43,654 bases of DNA, taken from assembly GCA_002347475.1 (NCBI GenBank), contig DDXI01000062.1, positions 1 through 43,654 on the forward strand, in the 5' to 3' direction. A program made the position numbers and the translations under genes. The notes under the pieces are model-generated. The model was given only the letters and a program-made list of their open reading frames with translations. It was not told where the DNA came from and ran no database searches. This document shows positions 17,381 through 24,956 of the stretch, piece by piece (position 1 is the first letter of the stretch; each line of letters starts with the position of its first letter). This DNA comes from Peptococcaceae bacterium UBA2264. Lineage in GTDB: Bacteria > Bacillota > Desulfitobacteriia > Desulfitobacteriales > Desulfitobacteriaceae.

Positions 17381-17436
17381 TACCGAAAATATTGATCCCT
17401 CCAACAATCAGGCAGGAGGGATCAATATTTTCGGTA
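17381..17436. repeat. Perfect 22-bp inverted repeat, probable bidirectional terminator
   Basis: Arms 17381-17402 and 17415-17436 are exact reverse complements around a 12-base loop. The loop-proximal part is G+C-rich (GATCCCTCC/GGAGGGATC), and the distal part is AATATTTT on either strand, so it can work as an intrinsic terminator both ways. It lies eight bases after the stop of the two-repeat membrane protein gene and before the recombinase remnant. Confidence 0.7.
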
Positions 17437-17443
17437 CGCGGGG

Positions 17444-18151
17444 TTAATTCAATTGGAGTTTTGCACCGCTTATCTTCAAATATTGGCCATTCTGAACCGT
17501 TACATAACTGTCACCGCTCAAGATATTATTCGAAACAATGCTATCTATCATATGAGTGCTGTCATTGCTCACCTCAGAATAAGCCCCGTTGCAATCAGGA
17601 ATAAGTTTATGTTCTCCTGCAGGCATATCAATGCCTGTCTTGTACATTCCCTCAGGCAGATATCCGTCGGAAGCAATTACCCGCGGGGCGTCAGCAATAG
17701 CGTATGCGATGCAACTTGTCAGCTTTATGTATTGCCGATCTGATACGGTTACAATTGATCTGTTCTTAAAATGATCATTAGCAATGATGCTTTCCATCTG
17801 GCCGGTAGAATCTTTTGCTATTTCAACATAGGCCATATCGCCGTTTGAGATAAGTACATATTCGCCAGTTGGCATGTCACTTCCAATTTTATACATACCA
17901 GCTTTGTATATTTTAACCGCAGGTATTAATGCATTGGAAGACGTTGCAGCCGATGAGCTGGAAGCTGATGAGCCGGTATACGGTGAATTTGGTGTGGATG
18001 TACTGTTCCCGGACTTACCAAGATTGGAAACTATGACGATAATGACAATTATAATGATTAACCAAAACCACCAGCTTTTCAAAATAGACTTTTTAAATTT
18101 TTCCGAAGGTGAGGTAGAAATACCCTTTGTCTTTTTGCTCTCGCCAGACAT
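17444..18151 (-). CDS. Membrane-anchored protein with two copies of a GxYKxGxDxPxGE domain
   Basis: 235 residues. A charged Lys-rich N-terminus (1-26), one strong membrane segment (about 27-44, rich in Ile/Val), a Ser/Thr/Pro linker (about 48-75), then two homologous 60-residue domains. The first opens GMYKIGSDMPTGEYVLI, the second GMYKTGIDMPAGEHKLI; each continues with DST..(M)..SI...N and ends QYIKL / QYLKI. This looks like an exported adhesion or ligand-binding repeat anchored to the membrane; similar repeats occur in Firmicute surface and phage-linked proteins, but I cannot name a function. ATG 18151 has AAAGGGG at eight bases. Part of the inserted region, so probably accessory. Confidence 0.75.
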   Translation of the reverse strand: MSGESKKTKGISTSPSEKFKKSILKSWWFWLIIIIVIIVIVSNLGKSGNSTSTPNSPYTGSSASSSSAATSSNALIPAVKIYKAGMYKIGSDMPTGEYVLISNGDMAYVEIAKDSTGQMESIIANDHFKNRSIVTVSDRQYIKLTSCIAYAIADAPRVIASDGYLPEGMYKTGIDMPAGEHKLIPDCNGAYSEVSNDSTHMIDSIVSNNILSGDSYVTVQNGQYLKISGAKLQLN

Positions 18152-18407
18152 GTTAATTTCCCCTTTCTTATAGTTTTCAAGATGCCGCATTCTGATGGTA
18201 TTTCCTGCTTTCCGACAAAACAACAAATTTCCCCTGTATTCTTTTGGCTAAAAAGGATTCCAGGCTTTTTCATGGGTTTAATTTGTTTCATGAATACGGT
18301 ATCACTTGTCAGGAGTTTCCCAGATATGAAATTCAGCAGTTGATTTCTCGGGTTCCGCCACTTTACTGCATAATTCTTGCTGTTCTGGAATAAGGCTTTG
18401 GACTCTT

Positions 18408-18623
18408 TCATTCAACAAATATATATCCCTGCTTTTTGCAGCCTTCAAAATCCAGCATCTGAGACACAACGGTAGCGTCAGTCTGGCATTTTGCATAATC
18501 AAAATTAGTTTCCCAGTGATCCCCATTCCTTATAGCCAAGTAGGCTAAGTTTCGAAACCGATCTACCAAAATAGCAAATCTTTCACCGGTATTATTAATA
18601 GTGATTTCATCAAAAACCATCAT
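18408..18623 (-). CDS. Small hypothetical protein in the inserted region
   Basis: 71 residues, starting MMVFDEITINNTGERFAILV at ATG 18623 with a canonical AAGGAGG nine bases upstream, which decides the start over a longer frame to 18665. It is predicted soluble, rich in beta-type residues, with two cysteines near the end (AKCQTDATV and EGCKKQGY). No family recognised. Read-through in the next frame gives further protein-like sequence (EQQELCSKVAEPEKS), so a frameshift within a longer original gene is possible. It has its own promoter at 18748-18776. Confidence 0.55.
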   Translation of the reverse strand: MMVFDEITINNTGERFAILVDRFRNLAYLAIRNGDHWETNFDYAKCQTDATVVSQMLDFEGCKKQGYIFVE

Positions 18624-18657
18624 CTTGTTCCGCCTCCTTAAAATTATATTTAAAAAA

Positions 18658-18699
18658 TTAATCATTAATCTTCACATTTTGCGGTAGTCTCTTTCTCAT
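18658..18699 (-). CDS. Candidate 13-codon leader ORF
   Basis: ATG 18699 reads MRKRLPQNVKIND and stops at 18658. GGAGGGG lies five bases upstream. It sits between the predicted promoter and the 71-residue gene, the place of a leader peptide. Equally it may be the 5' stub of a truncated gene. Support is limited to the ribosome site. Confidence 0.25.
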   Translation of the reverse strand: MRKRLPQNVKIND

Positions 18700-18747
18700 G
18701 CTTTCCCCTCCAGGACATTGAATGTCGATAAGATGTGCTCTGTCTAA

Positions 18748-18776
18748 AGTATATTGCATTTTCTGGATATCAACAA
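18748..18776 (-). promoter_or_regulatory. Promoter upstream of the small accessory genes
   Basis: TTGTTG (18771-18776), 17-base spacer, TATACT (18748-18753) on the minus strand. A 6-1-6 dyad (18714-18726) lies about 25 bases downstream of the -10, between the likely start site and the leader ORF ribosome site, a possible operator. Confidence 0.5.
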
Positions 18777-18853
18777 CTTTTTATGTGCTATATAGCATTT
18801 ATTAGTTGGCAACTCCCAGCACAGCTAGCGGACTTTCACCACCTGTTTCATCG

Positions 18854-18926
18854 CCATGAATAGCCCATGAATAGCCCATGAATAGCCCACAAATAGCGCA
18901 CAAATAGCGCACAAATAGCGCACAAG
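18854..18926. repeat. 11-bp tandem repeat, six and a half copies
   Basis: Units of 11 bases: CCATGAATAGC three times, CCACAAATAGC once, GCACAAATAGC twice, then a partial copy. The two halves of the array differ at the same positions, so two variant units were amplified separately. It ends one base before the dapF terminator hairpin. The unit is not a multiple of three and lies outside any gene. Confidence 0.85.
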
Positions 18927-18927
18927 C

Positions 18928-18956
18928 AAAAAACCCTGATTTCTTCAGGGTTTTTT
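18928..18956. terminator. Bidirectional Rho-independent terminator after dapF
   Basis: A 12-base perfect stem (18928-18939 with 18945-18956) with a 5-base loop; the stem base is A6/T6, so both strands end in a T-run. It lies 30 bases beyond the dapF stop (18986) and separates dapF from the inserted region. Confidence 0.85.
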
Positions 18957-18985
18957 GGGCTTTATTTATTCAAAATATGCTGATA

Positions 18986-19828
18986 TTAAGCTGGATCCGT
19001 TGTTACTCCTCGAAAAGTGTAAACCGCTGGTCCTGTCATGTAAACATGATTGTCTTCACCCCATTCAATCCGGAGATCTCCTCCGGGCAAATGGACAGTA
19101 ACTTTCCTTTCCGTCAAGCCATTAAGTACAGCGGCAACAACGGCCGCACAAGCTCCAGTCCCACAGGCCAAGGTAGGTCCGGCACCACGTTCCCAGACCT
19201 TCATGGTAATTTCCCTGGGAGAATCGACCCGGATAAACTCCACATTGGTCTTGCGCGGGAATAAGGAATGGTTTTCGACAGCTGGCCCCAGCCGTTCCAG
19301 ATCCAGGGTATCCAAATCATCCCGGAAAATCAGGCAATGGGGGTTACCCATAGATACCGCTGAAAATTTCAGACTCAGCCCTCCTACTTCCAGATAAGCT
19401 CCCAGCACAGGCTCCTGGGAAACATTAACAGGAATAGCTTCTGGTTTTAAAATTGGTATTCCCATATCTACCCTGACTGCCCTTACCTTATCCCGCTCAA
19501 ATATCAATCGGAGGGTAATTAGTCCTGCCAAAGTTTCTACAGTCAGGGGATTTGTGCTTACATACCCTTTATCGTAAACAAAGCAGGCAAAACAGCGGAT
19601 GCCATTGCCGCACATTTCCGCTTCCGAGCCATCCGAATTAAAGATACGCATCCTGGCTGCGGCTGCAGTTGACGGGAGCACCAGGATCAGGCCGTCTGCT
19701 CCGATACCGAACTTGCGCTGACAGAGCTTTCGAGCTAATAGCGGATAATCAAAATCATTTGCGCCTGCCGAGAAATGATCCAGGAAAATAAAATCATTGC
19801 CCAAGCCATGCATTTTCCAAAACTCCAC
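18986..19828 (-). CDS. dapF: Diaminopimelate epimerase
   Basis: 280 residues. It epimerises LL- to meso-diaminopimelate, the step after DapL. Both catalytic cysteines are present: EMCGNGIRCFACF (about residue 72) and TLACGTGACAAVVAA (about 216). The N-terminus MEFWKMHGLGNDFIFLDH is typical. The start is GTG 19828, with AAGGAGGGG upstream. It has its own promoter (19862-19890) and a terminator downstream. The substrate-producing dapL lies on the other side of a 2-kb insertion, on the same strand. Confidence 0.97.
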   Translation of the reverse strand: MEFWKMHGLGNDFIFLDHFSAGANDFDYPLLARKLCQRKFGIGADGLILVLPSTAAAARMRIFNSDGSEAEMCGNGIRCFACFVYDKGYVSTNPLTVETLAGLITLRLIFERDKVRAVRVDMGIPILKPEAIPVNVSQEPVLGAYLEVGGLSLKFSAVSMGNPHCLIFRDDLDTLDLERLGPAVENHSLFPRKTNVEFIRVDSPREITMKVWERGAGPTLACGTGACAAVVAAVLNGLTERKVTVHLPGGDLRIEWGEDNHVYMTGPAVYTFRGVTTDPA

Positions 19829-19861
19829 ACTCTACCCCTCCTTATATTCCAGACATAATTC

Positions 19862-19890
19862 AGCATACTATGCTCCCGGCAGCGGGTCAA
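19862..19890 (-). promoter_or_regulatory. Sigma-A promoter of dapF
   Basis: TTGACC (19885-19890), 17 bases, TATGCT (19862-19867) on the minus strand, about 34 bases before the GTG start. It is back to back with the rqcH promoter: the two -10 elements are about 53 bases apart. Confidence 0.65.
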
Positions 19891-19916
19891 CTCTTGGCGC
19901 AGGCCGGCCTGGAAAA

Positions 19917-19925
19917 TGCTATAAT
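19917..19925 (+). promoter_or_regulatory. Extended -10 promoter of rqcH
   Basis: TGCTATAAT on the plus strand is an extended -10 with a perfect TATAAT (19920-19925), about 42 bases before the rqcH ATG. No good -35 at 17 bases, as is common for extended -10 promoters. Confidence 0.55.
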
Positions 19926-19966
19926 AAAAGTTAATCATTTTTACACGTGAAAGGGGTCTGACAGAT

Positions 19967-21790
19967 ATGGCATTAGACGGTGTTACCCTGGCTTATTTGG
20001 TTGCCGAAATTACACCCCGGCTTCTCGGAGCCCGTATCGATAAAGTGTATCAGCCGGAAAAGGAAGAGATTCACCTTTTGCTCCGAAATTCCGGCCAACA
20101 ATTCCGCCTTCTATTAAATGTCAACGCAACTTCAGCCCGCCTCAACCTGACTGACAAAAGCAAACGAAATCCGCAAAGTCCGCCCATGTTCTGTATGATC
20201 CTGCGCAAACACATCGAAGGAGGCAAAATTACTGCTTTGCTGCAAGCAGACCTTGAAAGAGTAGTAACCCTCGTAATCCAGAACCGCAACGAAGCCGGCG
20301 ATCAGGTTTCCCTGCATCTTCATCTGGAAATTATGGGCAAACACAGCAATCTGCTCCTGGTCGATCCGACAACAAATACTATTCTCGATGGGATCAAGCG
20401 GTACAGCCACAGTTTAAGCCGCCATCGGGAGGTTTTACCAGGGCGCCCTTTTGTTCCTCCCCCCTCTCAAGGAAAAGCGGCTCCATTAAGTAATGAGGCC
20501 CTCTGGCGCCGGGAATTATATAGTGAACCCCTGGAAAATCAGCTTATCCGTATTTTAGTCAGCCGTTTCGCCGGCATCAGTCCTGAATTAGCCCGGGAAG
20601 TGGTGATCCAGTCCGGACTGGAAGACGATATCCGGCTGCAGGAATGCGGCGAGATCGATCTGGCCCGCCTTTTTCAAAGCTATAGCCGCCTGGCTGTTCC
20701 AGCCGGGACAGTGCCGATTCAGCCCTGCTTATATTATGCAACCAAACCTGACTTCCAGAATTCTGAGGCCAGCCCGCAGGCTTTCACCTTTGTGCCTTTT
20801 CAGCAATACCTGGGTTTATTTGTTATTTCTGTTCCGACACTTAATGAAGCTGTACAGCGTTTCTACCGTTTGAAAACAAACAAAAATGCCCTGGAAGCCA
20901 AACGGGGCTCTCTTAAAAAGATCATTCAGGATCACGCCAAACATCTGAGCAAAAAACTCAATCTTTATGAAGAGTCTATTGCCTCCTCCCAAAGGTCTTT
21001 AACCTATCAAAGATGGGGAGAATTTATCACAGCCAATCTGTACCGTATCCCGGCTGGAGCCAGGGAAGTGCTGGTTGAAGATTATTACCAACCCGATTTT
21101 TCCACCCTGACTATCCCTCTCGACCCCAATTTAACAGCTAATGAGAATGCCCAGCGTTATTATCGTCTCTACAATAAAGCCAAAACTGCCATCCAAAAAA
21201 CCGAACCTCTGAAAAAGGAGACCTTGCTGGAACTCAACTATCTGGATTCTTTGGCCGTCAGTATAAATCAGGCCCTCACTCTGGCGGAACTGGACGAAAT
21301 ATACCTTGAATTGAGCGAACAGGGCTATGTCAGTGGCAAACAGGCGGCAAAAAAAGGCCGTTATCCCAAAAAGGCAGTAAAAAAAGAAAGTCCTCAACCC
21401 CGCATTTACCTCTCCAGCAGCGGCAGAACTATTTTCGTTGCCAAGAACAATCTGCAAAACGACTGGCTGACTTTACGCAAAGGTAAACCAACTGATCTTT
21501 GGCTTCATGTCAAAAACTTCCCCGGATCCCACGTGCTCGTTCCACTTGGGGAAGGTGAGCAGTTTCCGGACGACAACACCCTGGAAGAAGCGGCTACTCT
21601 GGCTATTTATTATAGTAAGGCCCGGGACTCCAGCCTTGTTCCGGTAGATTATACCCATGTCAAACACATCAAAAAACCTTATGGGGCTAAACCAGGTATG
21701 GTAATCTATGAAAAAAACTGGACACTATATCTCACTCCCGAACGCAGCGTTCTGGAGAAGTTACTGTCCAGCGAGGAAACTAGCGTTTGA
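19967..21790 (+). CDS. rqcH: RqcH/FbpA NFACT-family ribosome quality-control protein
   Basis: 607 residues. It binds stalled 50S-peptidyl-tRNA complexes and directs C-terminal alanine tailing that marks nascent chains for decay; the older name is fibronectin-binding protein FbpA. NFACT-N (about 1-200) begins GVTLAYLVAEITPRLLGARI, with EIMGKHSNLLLVD. A long helical coiled-coil region follows (about 290-440). The C-terminal NFACT-R/DUF814 domain has DLWLHVKNFPGSHVLV, ATLAIYYSKARDSS and KPYGAKPGMVIYEK. The Asp-Arg pair needed for tailing in B. subtilis (97-98) is Glu97-Arg98 here. It is a plus-strand gene between minus-strand neighbours and overlaps the convergent gene at its 3' end by 11 bases. 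Confidence 0.95.
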   Translation: MALDGVTLAYLVAEITPRLLGARIDKVYQPEKEEIHLLLRNSGQQFRLLLNVNATSARLNLTDKSKRNPQSPPMFCMILRKHIEGGKITALLQADLERVVTLVIQNRNEAGDQVSLHLHLEIMGKHSNLLLVDPTTNTILDGIKRYSHSLSRHREVLPGRPFVPPPSQGKAAPLSNEALWRRELYSEPLENQLIRILVSRFAGISPELAREVVIQSGLEDDIRLQECGEIDLARLFQSYSRLAVPAGTVPIQPCLYYATKPDFQNSEASPQAFTFVPFQQYLGLFVISVPTLNEAVQRFYRLKTNKNALEAKRGSLKKIIQDHAKHLSKKLNLYEESIASSQRSLTYQRWGEFITANLYRIPAGAREVLVEDYYQPDFSTLTIPLDPNLTANENAQRYYRLYNKAKTAIQKTEPLKKETLLELNYLDSLAVSINQALTLAELDEIYLELSEQGYVSGKQAAKKGRYPKKAVKKESPQPRIYLSSSGRTIFVAKNNLQNDWLTLRKGKPTDLWLHVKNFPGSHVLVPLGEGEQFPDDNTLEEAATLAIYYSKARDSSLVPVDYTHVKHIKKPYGAKPGMVIYEKNWTLYLTPERSVLEKLLSSEETSV

Positions 21791-22163
21791 TTTTGGCGCA
21801 GAACAACGGCCCGGCAAAAGCACAGGCTAATAACAAGTAGATGCCAACCGATCCGAAAACAACTTGCAAATTATCATAACCGATACCAAGCAGTAAAAAG
21901 TGCAGACAAATAATTATCGTCCAGATAATACTTCTTCTCAAGGCAACTTTCAAGTTGTTTGTCTTTAGCAGCCAGGCGAATAAAAAGGTAGTTAAACCCG
22001 CCGGCAGAGCTGTTAATAAAAATTCCCAATTCTTATAGTTGGCATAAGCCTCCCCGCTGAGTTCCCCGGGTATGCCTAAAATCAGGGTAATTAAATATTC
22101 CAAGCAACTTATGACTATCAAGATCAAGATGCCGAATAAGAAATCCTTCAATACTTTATTCAT
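21780..22163 (-). CDS. Hypothetical four-helix membrane protein
   Basis: 127 residues from ATG 22163 (MNKVLKDFLFG), chosen over ATG 22175 because AAGGA then sits at better spacing. Four hydrophobic segments: about 8-31, 47-65, 78-96 and 101-122. The loop between the first two has ELSGEAYANYKNWE; the protein ends AKIKR. No known motif; small integral membrane protein of unknown role. It converges on rqcH and overlaps its 3' end by 11 bases with no terminator between them, so antisense interference of the two 3' ends is possible. Confidence 0.7.
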   Translation of the reverse strand: MNKVLKDFLFGILILIVISCLEYLITLILGIPGELSGEAYANYKNWEFLLTALPAGLTTFLFAWLLKTNNLKVALRRSIIWTIIICLHFLLLGIGYDNLQVVFGSVGIYLLLACAFAGPLFCAKIKR

Positions 22164-22276
22164 GTATTCTACCATCCTTCCGCTATCCCAATTATGTACT
22201 CAAGTATGAAAATACCAGTGTCAATTAATTATTTTTCAAATACCCTTGAAATGATCCTCCTCTCAATATTTATCTT

Positions 22277-23419
22277 TTAAAAAATATCCGGAATTTTCCT
22301 GGATAAAGCATAATCTCTGAAAATTGGATCATCTGTTACTTCTTTAAGAATAGTCAGGAAAGGAGGAAAATCAACTTTTTGATTTTCAGTGGTAAGTTCA
22401 ACTTCCAGGATTGCATAATCACTCCAGAAGGGATAAACATCGAGTTCAAAATAGATATTATTATAGACAAAGCAATAGCGTTCTTTCTTAATTTGATTGA
22501 GAGAAGTATCAGCAGTCATAAGCAAGTCTGAATATTCCTCAAATGATATTCTTTTTTCCGTCTCTACTCTTGATATATTGTTAATTATTCTTTTATTAGT
22601 CAGAAAATAGGAATACTCCCCCTCCCTGCCTCTTTGTCTTATTCGCTTCTCTTCATCTTTATCGGCTGATATTAAATAAGTTTGAATAATATTAATTTTT
22701 TCAGCATTATATCGTTTTATCAGCTGTTCAATATCAGGCATTTTCGTCAGATACTCTCGTTCAATTTCAATTGTGGCAGGCAAACCTAAGAAACAGAAAA
22801 TCTCAACCAGCAAACGATTTATCTTAAGGTTGAAATCGGTACTATTATCGATAATCCGCAAGTTGGAGTGCCCGGTCCAGGCATTAATTGTTGCCAGATC
22901 AATTTCCCGGGCTTCTTGAGGTGTCTCTGAACGAGCCACGTTATTTTCCAGAGTATAAAACTCCTCTGCTCCGGCGGCAGCAGTTTTTAAATGAAAAACA
23001 GCATCATAGCTGTCTCTGAGAGATATTTCGCTGAGAGCCAGGGAGTCTAGAATCCTGGTAAATCTCTCTTTGCCACTATATGCTTTGACATCAATTGCGC
23101 CCCTGTCGTATAGAATAACGATATTCTCACAGGGCATTTTTAAAGCAGCATCCGCAAAGATCTCCTCTTTTTTTATCTGCAGCTTAAGAATCAGGGAATG
23201 AAAATCAAAAGAATTAAGTCCCTTCTCTCCCCAAAAAATTCCACCGGTTATGATCTCTGTTGCTGTTTCATTTATCACCAGCACCTTATATCCTTTTTGG
23301 GATAATTTTTCTTCAATTCTGCTGATTGCCGTAGATTTCCCGGCACAGGGTCCGCCTGTAATAACGATTTTGGCAATATTTTTTTTATTTTCGATATCAA
23401 TGCTGTCTGGTTCGTGCAA
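22277..23419 (-). CDS. AAA/P-loop kinase-like domain fused to a CYTH (triphosphate tunnel) domain
   Basis: About 380 residues. The N-terminal half (about 15-195) is an AAA_28/nucleotide-kinase-like NTPase: Walker A TGGPCAGKST, VINETATEII, and ILYDRGAIDVKAY (a DRG switch). The C-terminal half (about 210-375) looks like a CYTH/TTM domain: opening IEIEREYLT (an ExEx motif), IIQTYL, RIRQRGREGEYSY, RISFEEYSDLL, YFELDVYPF and LEVELT. CYTH domains act on triphosphate groups. The start is TTG 23419, with AAAGGGAG seven bases upstream; a longer frame to 23461 would run over a TATAAT at 23453-23458. The substrate is unknown; similar fusions are known, so the novelty is functional. Confidence 0.75.
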   Translation of the reverse strand: MHEPDSIDIENKKNIAKIVITGGPCAGKSTAISRIEEKLSQKGYKVLVINETATEIITGGIFWGEKGLNSFDFHSLILKLQIKKEEIFADAALKMPCENIVILYDRGAIDVKAYSGKERFTRILDSLALSEISLRDSYDAVFHLKTAAAGAEEFYTLENNVARSETPQEAREIDLATINAWTGHSNLRIIDNSTDFNLKINRLLVEIFCFLGLPATIEIEREYLTKMPDIEQLIKRYNAEKINIIQTYLISADKDEEKRIRQRGREGEYSYFLTNKRIINNISRVETEKRISFEEYSDLLMTADTSLNQIKKERYCFVYNNIYFELDVYPFWSDYAILEVELTTENQKVDFPPFLTILKEVTDDPIFRDYALSRKIPDIF

Positions 23420-23708
23420 AGGACATCTCCCTTTTTCCTTATTTTGCGATTTATTATACAATAAATATTGTGCAGAAATGTCTTTAAAACTTATTTACGT
23501 ATTCCCCTATGATTTTCTTGTTATTTCCAACAAACAGGATAATCATCATCAGAAGCACCGGTAATGATACCTGGCTCATTTTTTCAGAAGCACTTTAATC
23601 TTATCGGTCATCAACATACTCCTTTGAAACCGGTGCTGCCAGTTTCTGCTAAGCTTTTCTGATTTGCCGCAATTGTCTTTACCTGATAGATTGTTTTCAG
23701 CAAGTACT

Positions 23709-24956
23709 TTAACCGGGATAGCTGATATCCTGCTTGGGGGCTTCGCTTTTATGCTTTCTTTTGGCTTTCAATTCCGGCCATCTGAAGAGAGGTCGCAAGC
23801 GGTTGTAAACCCAGCGGGACTCTTTAGTTAGCAGCGGCCCCAGGATGGCAAGAAGAAGGACATAAAGCACGGCAAAGGGCTGCACAACTAGTAATAAGCC
23901 GCCTGTTTTTGCCATATTTGCCAAGACAATTGAAAATTCACCCCGGGAAATAATTGTCAGACCAATATTCAGGGAAGCCCGGTAAGATAAATTGGCTTTT
24001 CTTCCAGCCCATAACCCTGAAACAATATTACCCACAAAAGTTAAGCCGACAGCGCCCAGAACCGGCCAGACTGCACCCCCCAAAGCAAAGGGATCGATGC
24101 TCAGACCAAAACTGAAGAAAAACAAGGCTCCGAAAAAATCCCGGAAGGACACAATCAAATGTTCAATCCGATCACTATGCTCCGTTTCGGCCAAAACTAA
24201 ACCAATCAGCAAAGCACCGATGGCTTCGGCCACATTAAGAAACTCGGAAAAACCTGCCGTCAGAGTTAAGGAAGCAAAAATAACCAGCAAAAACGTTTCA
24301 TCGGAAGGGATATCCAGTAAACGGTTCAGCAAGGGGACCAGCTTATGTCCAAAAAATAAAACGCCGCCCATAAATCCCAGAGCTATAAGGACCGTAGTTA
24401 TTGTAGCCAAAGTTGTAGCGGAACCAGCCAGAACAATTCCGGAAACGACGGAAAAATAGATGGCTACAAAGACATCCTGAAACATCATCAAGCCAAGAAT
24501 AATCTCGGTTTCCTCGTTAGCAGTCCTCTTCAAGTCAACAATAACTTTAGCCACAATAGCACTGGAGGATATTGTCATAATGCCGGCTGTTAACAAAATT
24601 TCCTTTAAGGGCCAGCCCAGCAGCAGGGGAAAGACGAGGGCAACGGAAAAATTAATGAACATGTAAATTACCCCGGTCCGGAGAATCGCCGGTCCGGCAG
24701 AGAACAGCCGTTTAACCGAAAACTCCAATCCCAGAGAAAACAAGAGAAACAAGATCCCTAAACGACCCATAAATTCAATCAGGGGAGTACTCTGGATAAA
24801 TCTGAAGTCAAAGACCCCAATCTGCGGGACCTGAGGTCCAACCACTATACCGGCCAGAATCAGTATCGGGACAATGGAAATCCGTAATTTGTTAGACAGT
24901 AGGCCTGCTCCAGCAATCATTGCGAATACAAGCCCTACTTCCAGAATCAGATGCAT
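23709..24956 (-). CDS. khtU: KhtU-like K+(Na+)/H+ antiporter, CPA2 family
   Basis: 415 residues with about 12 membrane segments, including LRISIVPILILAGIVVGPQ, GILFLLFSLGLEFS and FFGALFFFSFGLSIDPFAL, typical of the CPA2 sodium/hydrogen exchanger fold. The C-terminal 30 residues are Lys/Arg-rich. In B. subtilis KhtU exports K+ under control of KhtT. Here its ATG 24956 shares one base with the khtT stop (TAATG), so the pair is translationally coupled. A third subunit, KhtS, is not seen. Ion preference is inferred from the pairing. Confidence 0.88.
   Translation of the reverse strand: MHLILEVGLVFAMIAGAGLLSNKLRISIVPILILAGIVVGPQVPQIGVFDFRFIQSTPLIEFMGRLGILFLLFSLGLEFSVKRLFSAGPAILRTGVIYMFINFSVALVFPLLLGWPLKEILLTAGIMTISSSAIVAKVIVDLKRTANEETEIILGLMMFQDVFVAIYFSVVSGIVLAGSATTLATITTVLIALGFMGGVLFFGHKLVPLLNRLLDIPSDETFLLVIFASLTLTAGFSEFLNVAEAIGALLIGLVLAETEHSDRIEHLIVSFRDFFGALFFFSFGLSIDPFALGGAVWPVLGAVGLTFVGNIVSGLWAGRKANLSYRASLNIGLTIISRGEFSIVLANMAKTGGLLLVVQPFAVLYVLLLAILGPLLTKESRWVYNRLRPLFRWPELKAKRKHKSEAPKQDISYPG

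Larger units (their letters stand above)
18624..18985. other. Non-coding stretch between the inserted region and dapF
   Basis: Holds, from the dapF side: the dapF terminator (18928-18956), the 11-bp tandem repeat (18854-18926), an undistinguished A+T-rich piece (18777-18853), a promoter (18748-18776), a short dyad GACATT-G-AATGTC (18714-18726), and a 13-codon ORF with a strong ribosome site (18658-18699). Confidence 0.6.

Noticed and set aside
18854..18926. Possible CRISPR-like repeat array
   Set aside because: Units are 11 bases with no spacers, so it is a simple tandem repeat.
23992..24459. 155-codon plus-strand frame inside khtU
   Set aside because: Antisense shadow rich in Lys/Pro/Thr from the reverse complement of membrane-protein codons; no ribosome site.
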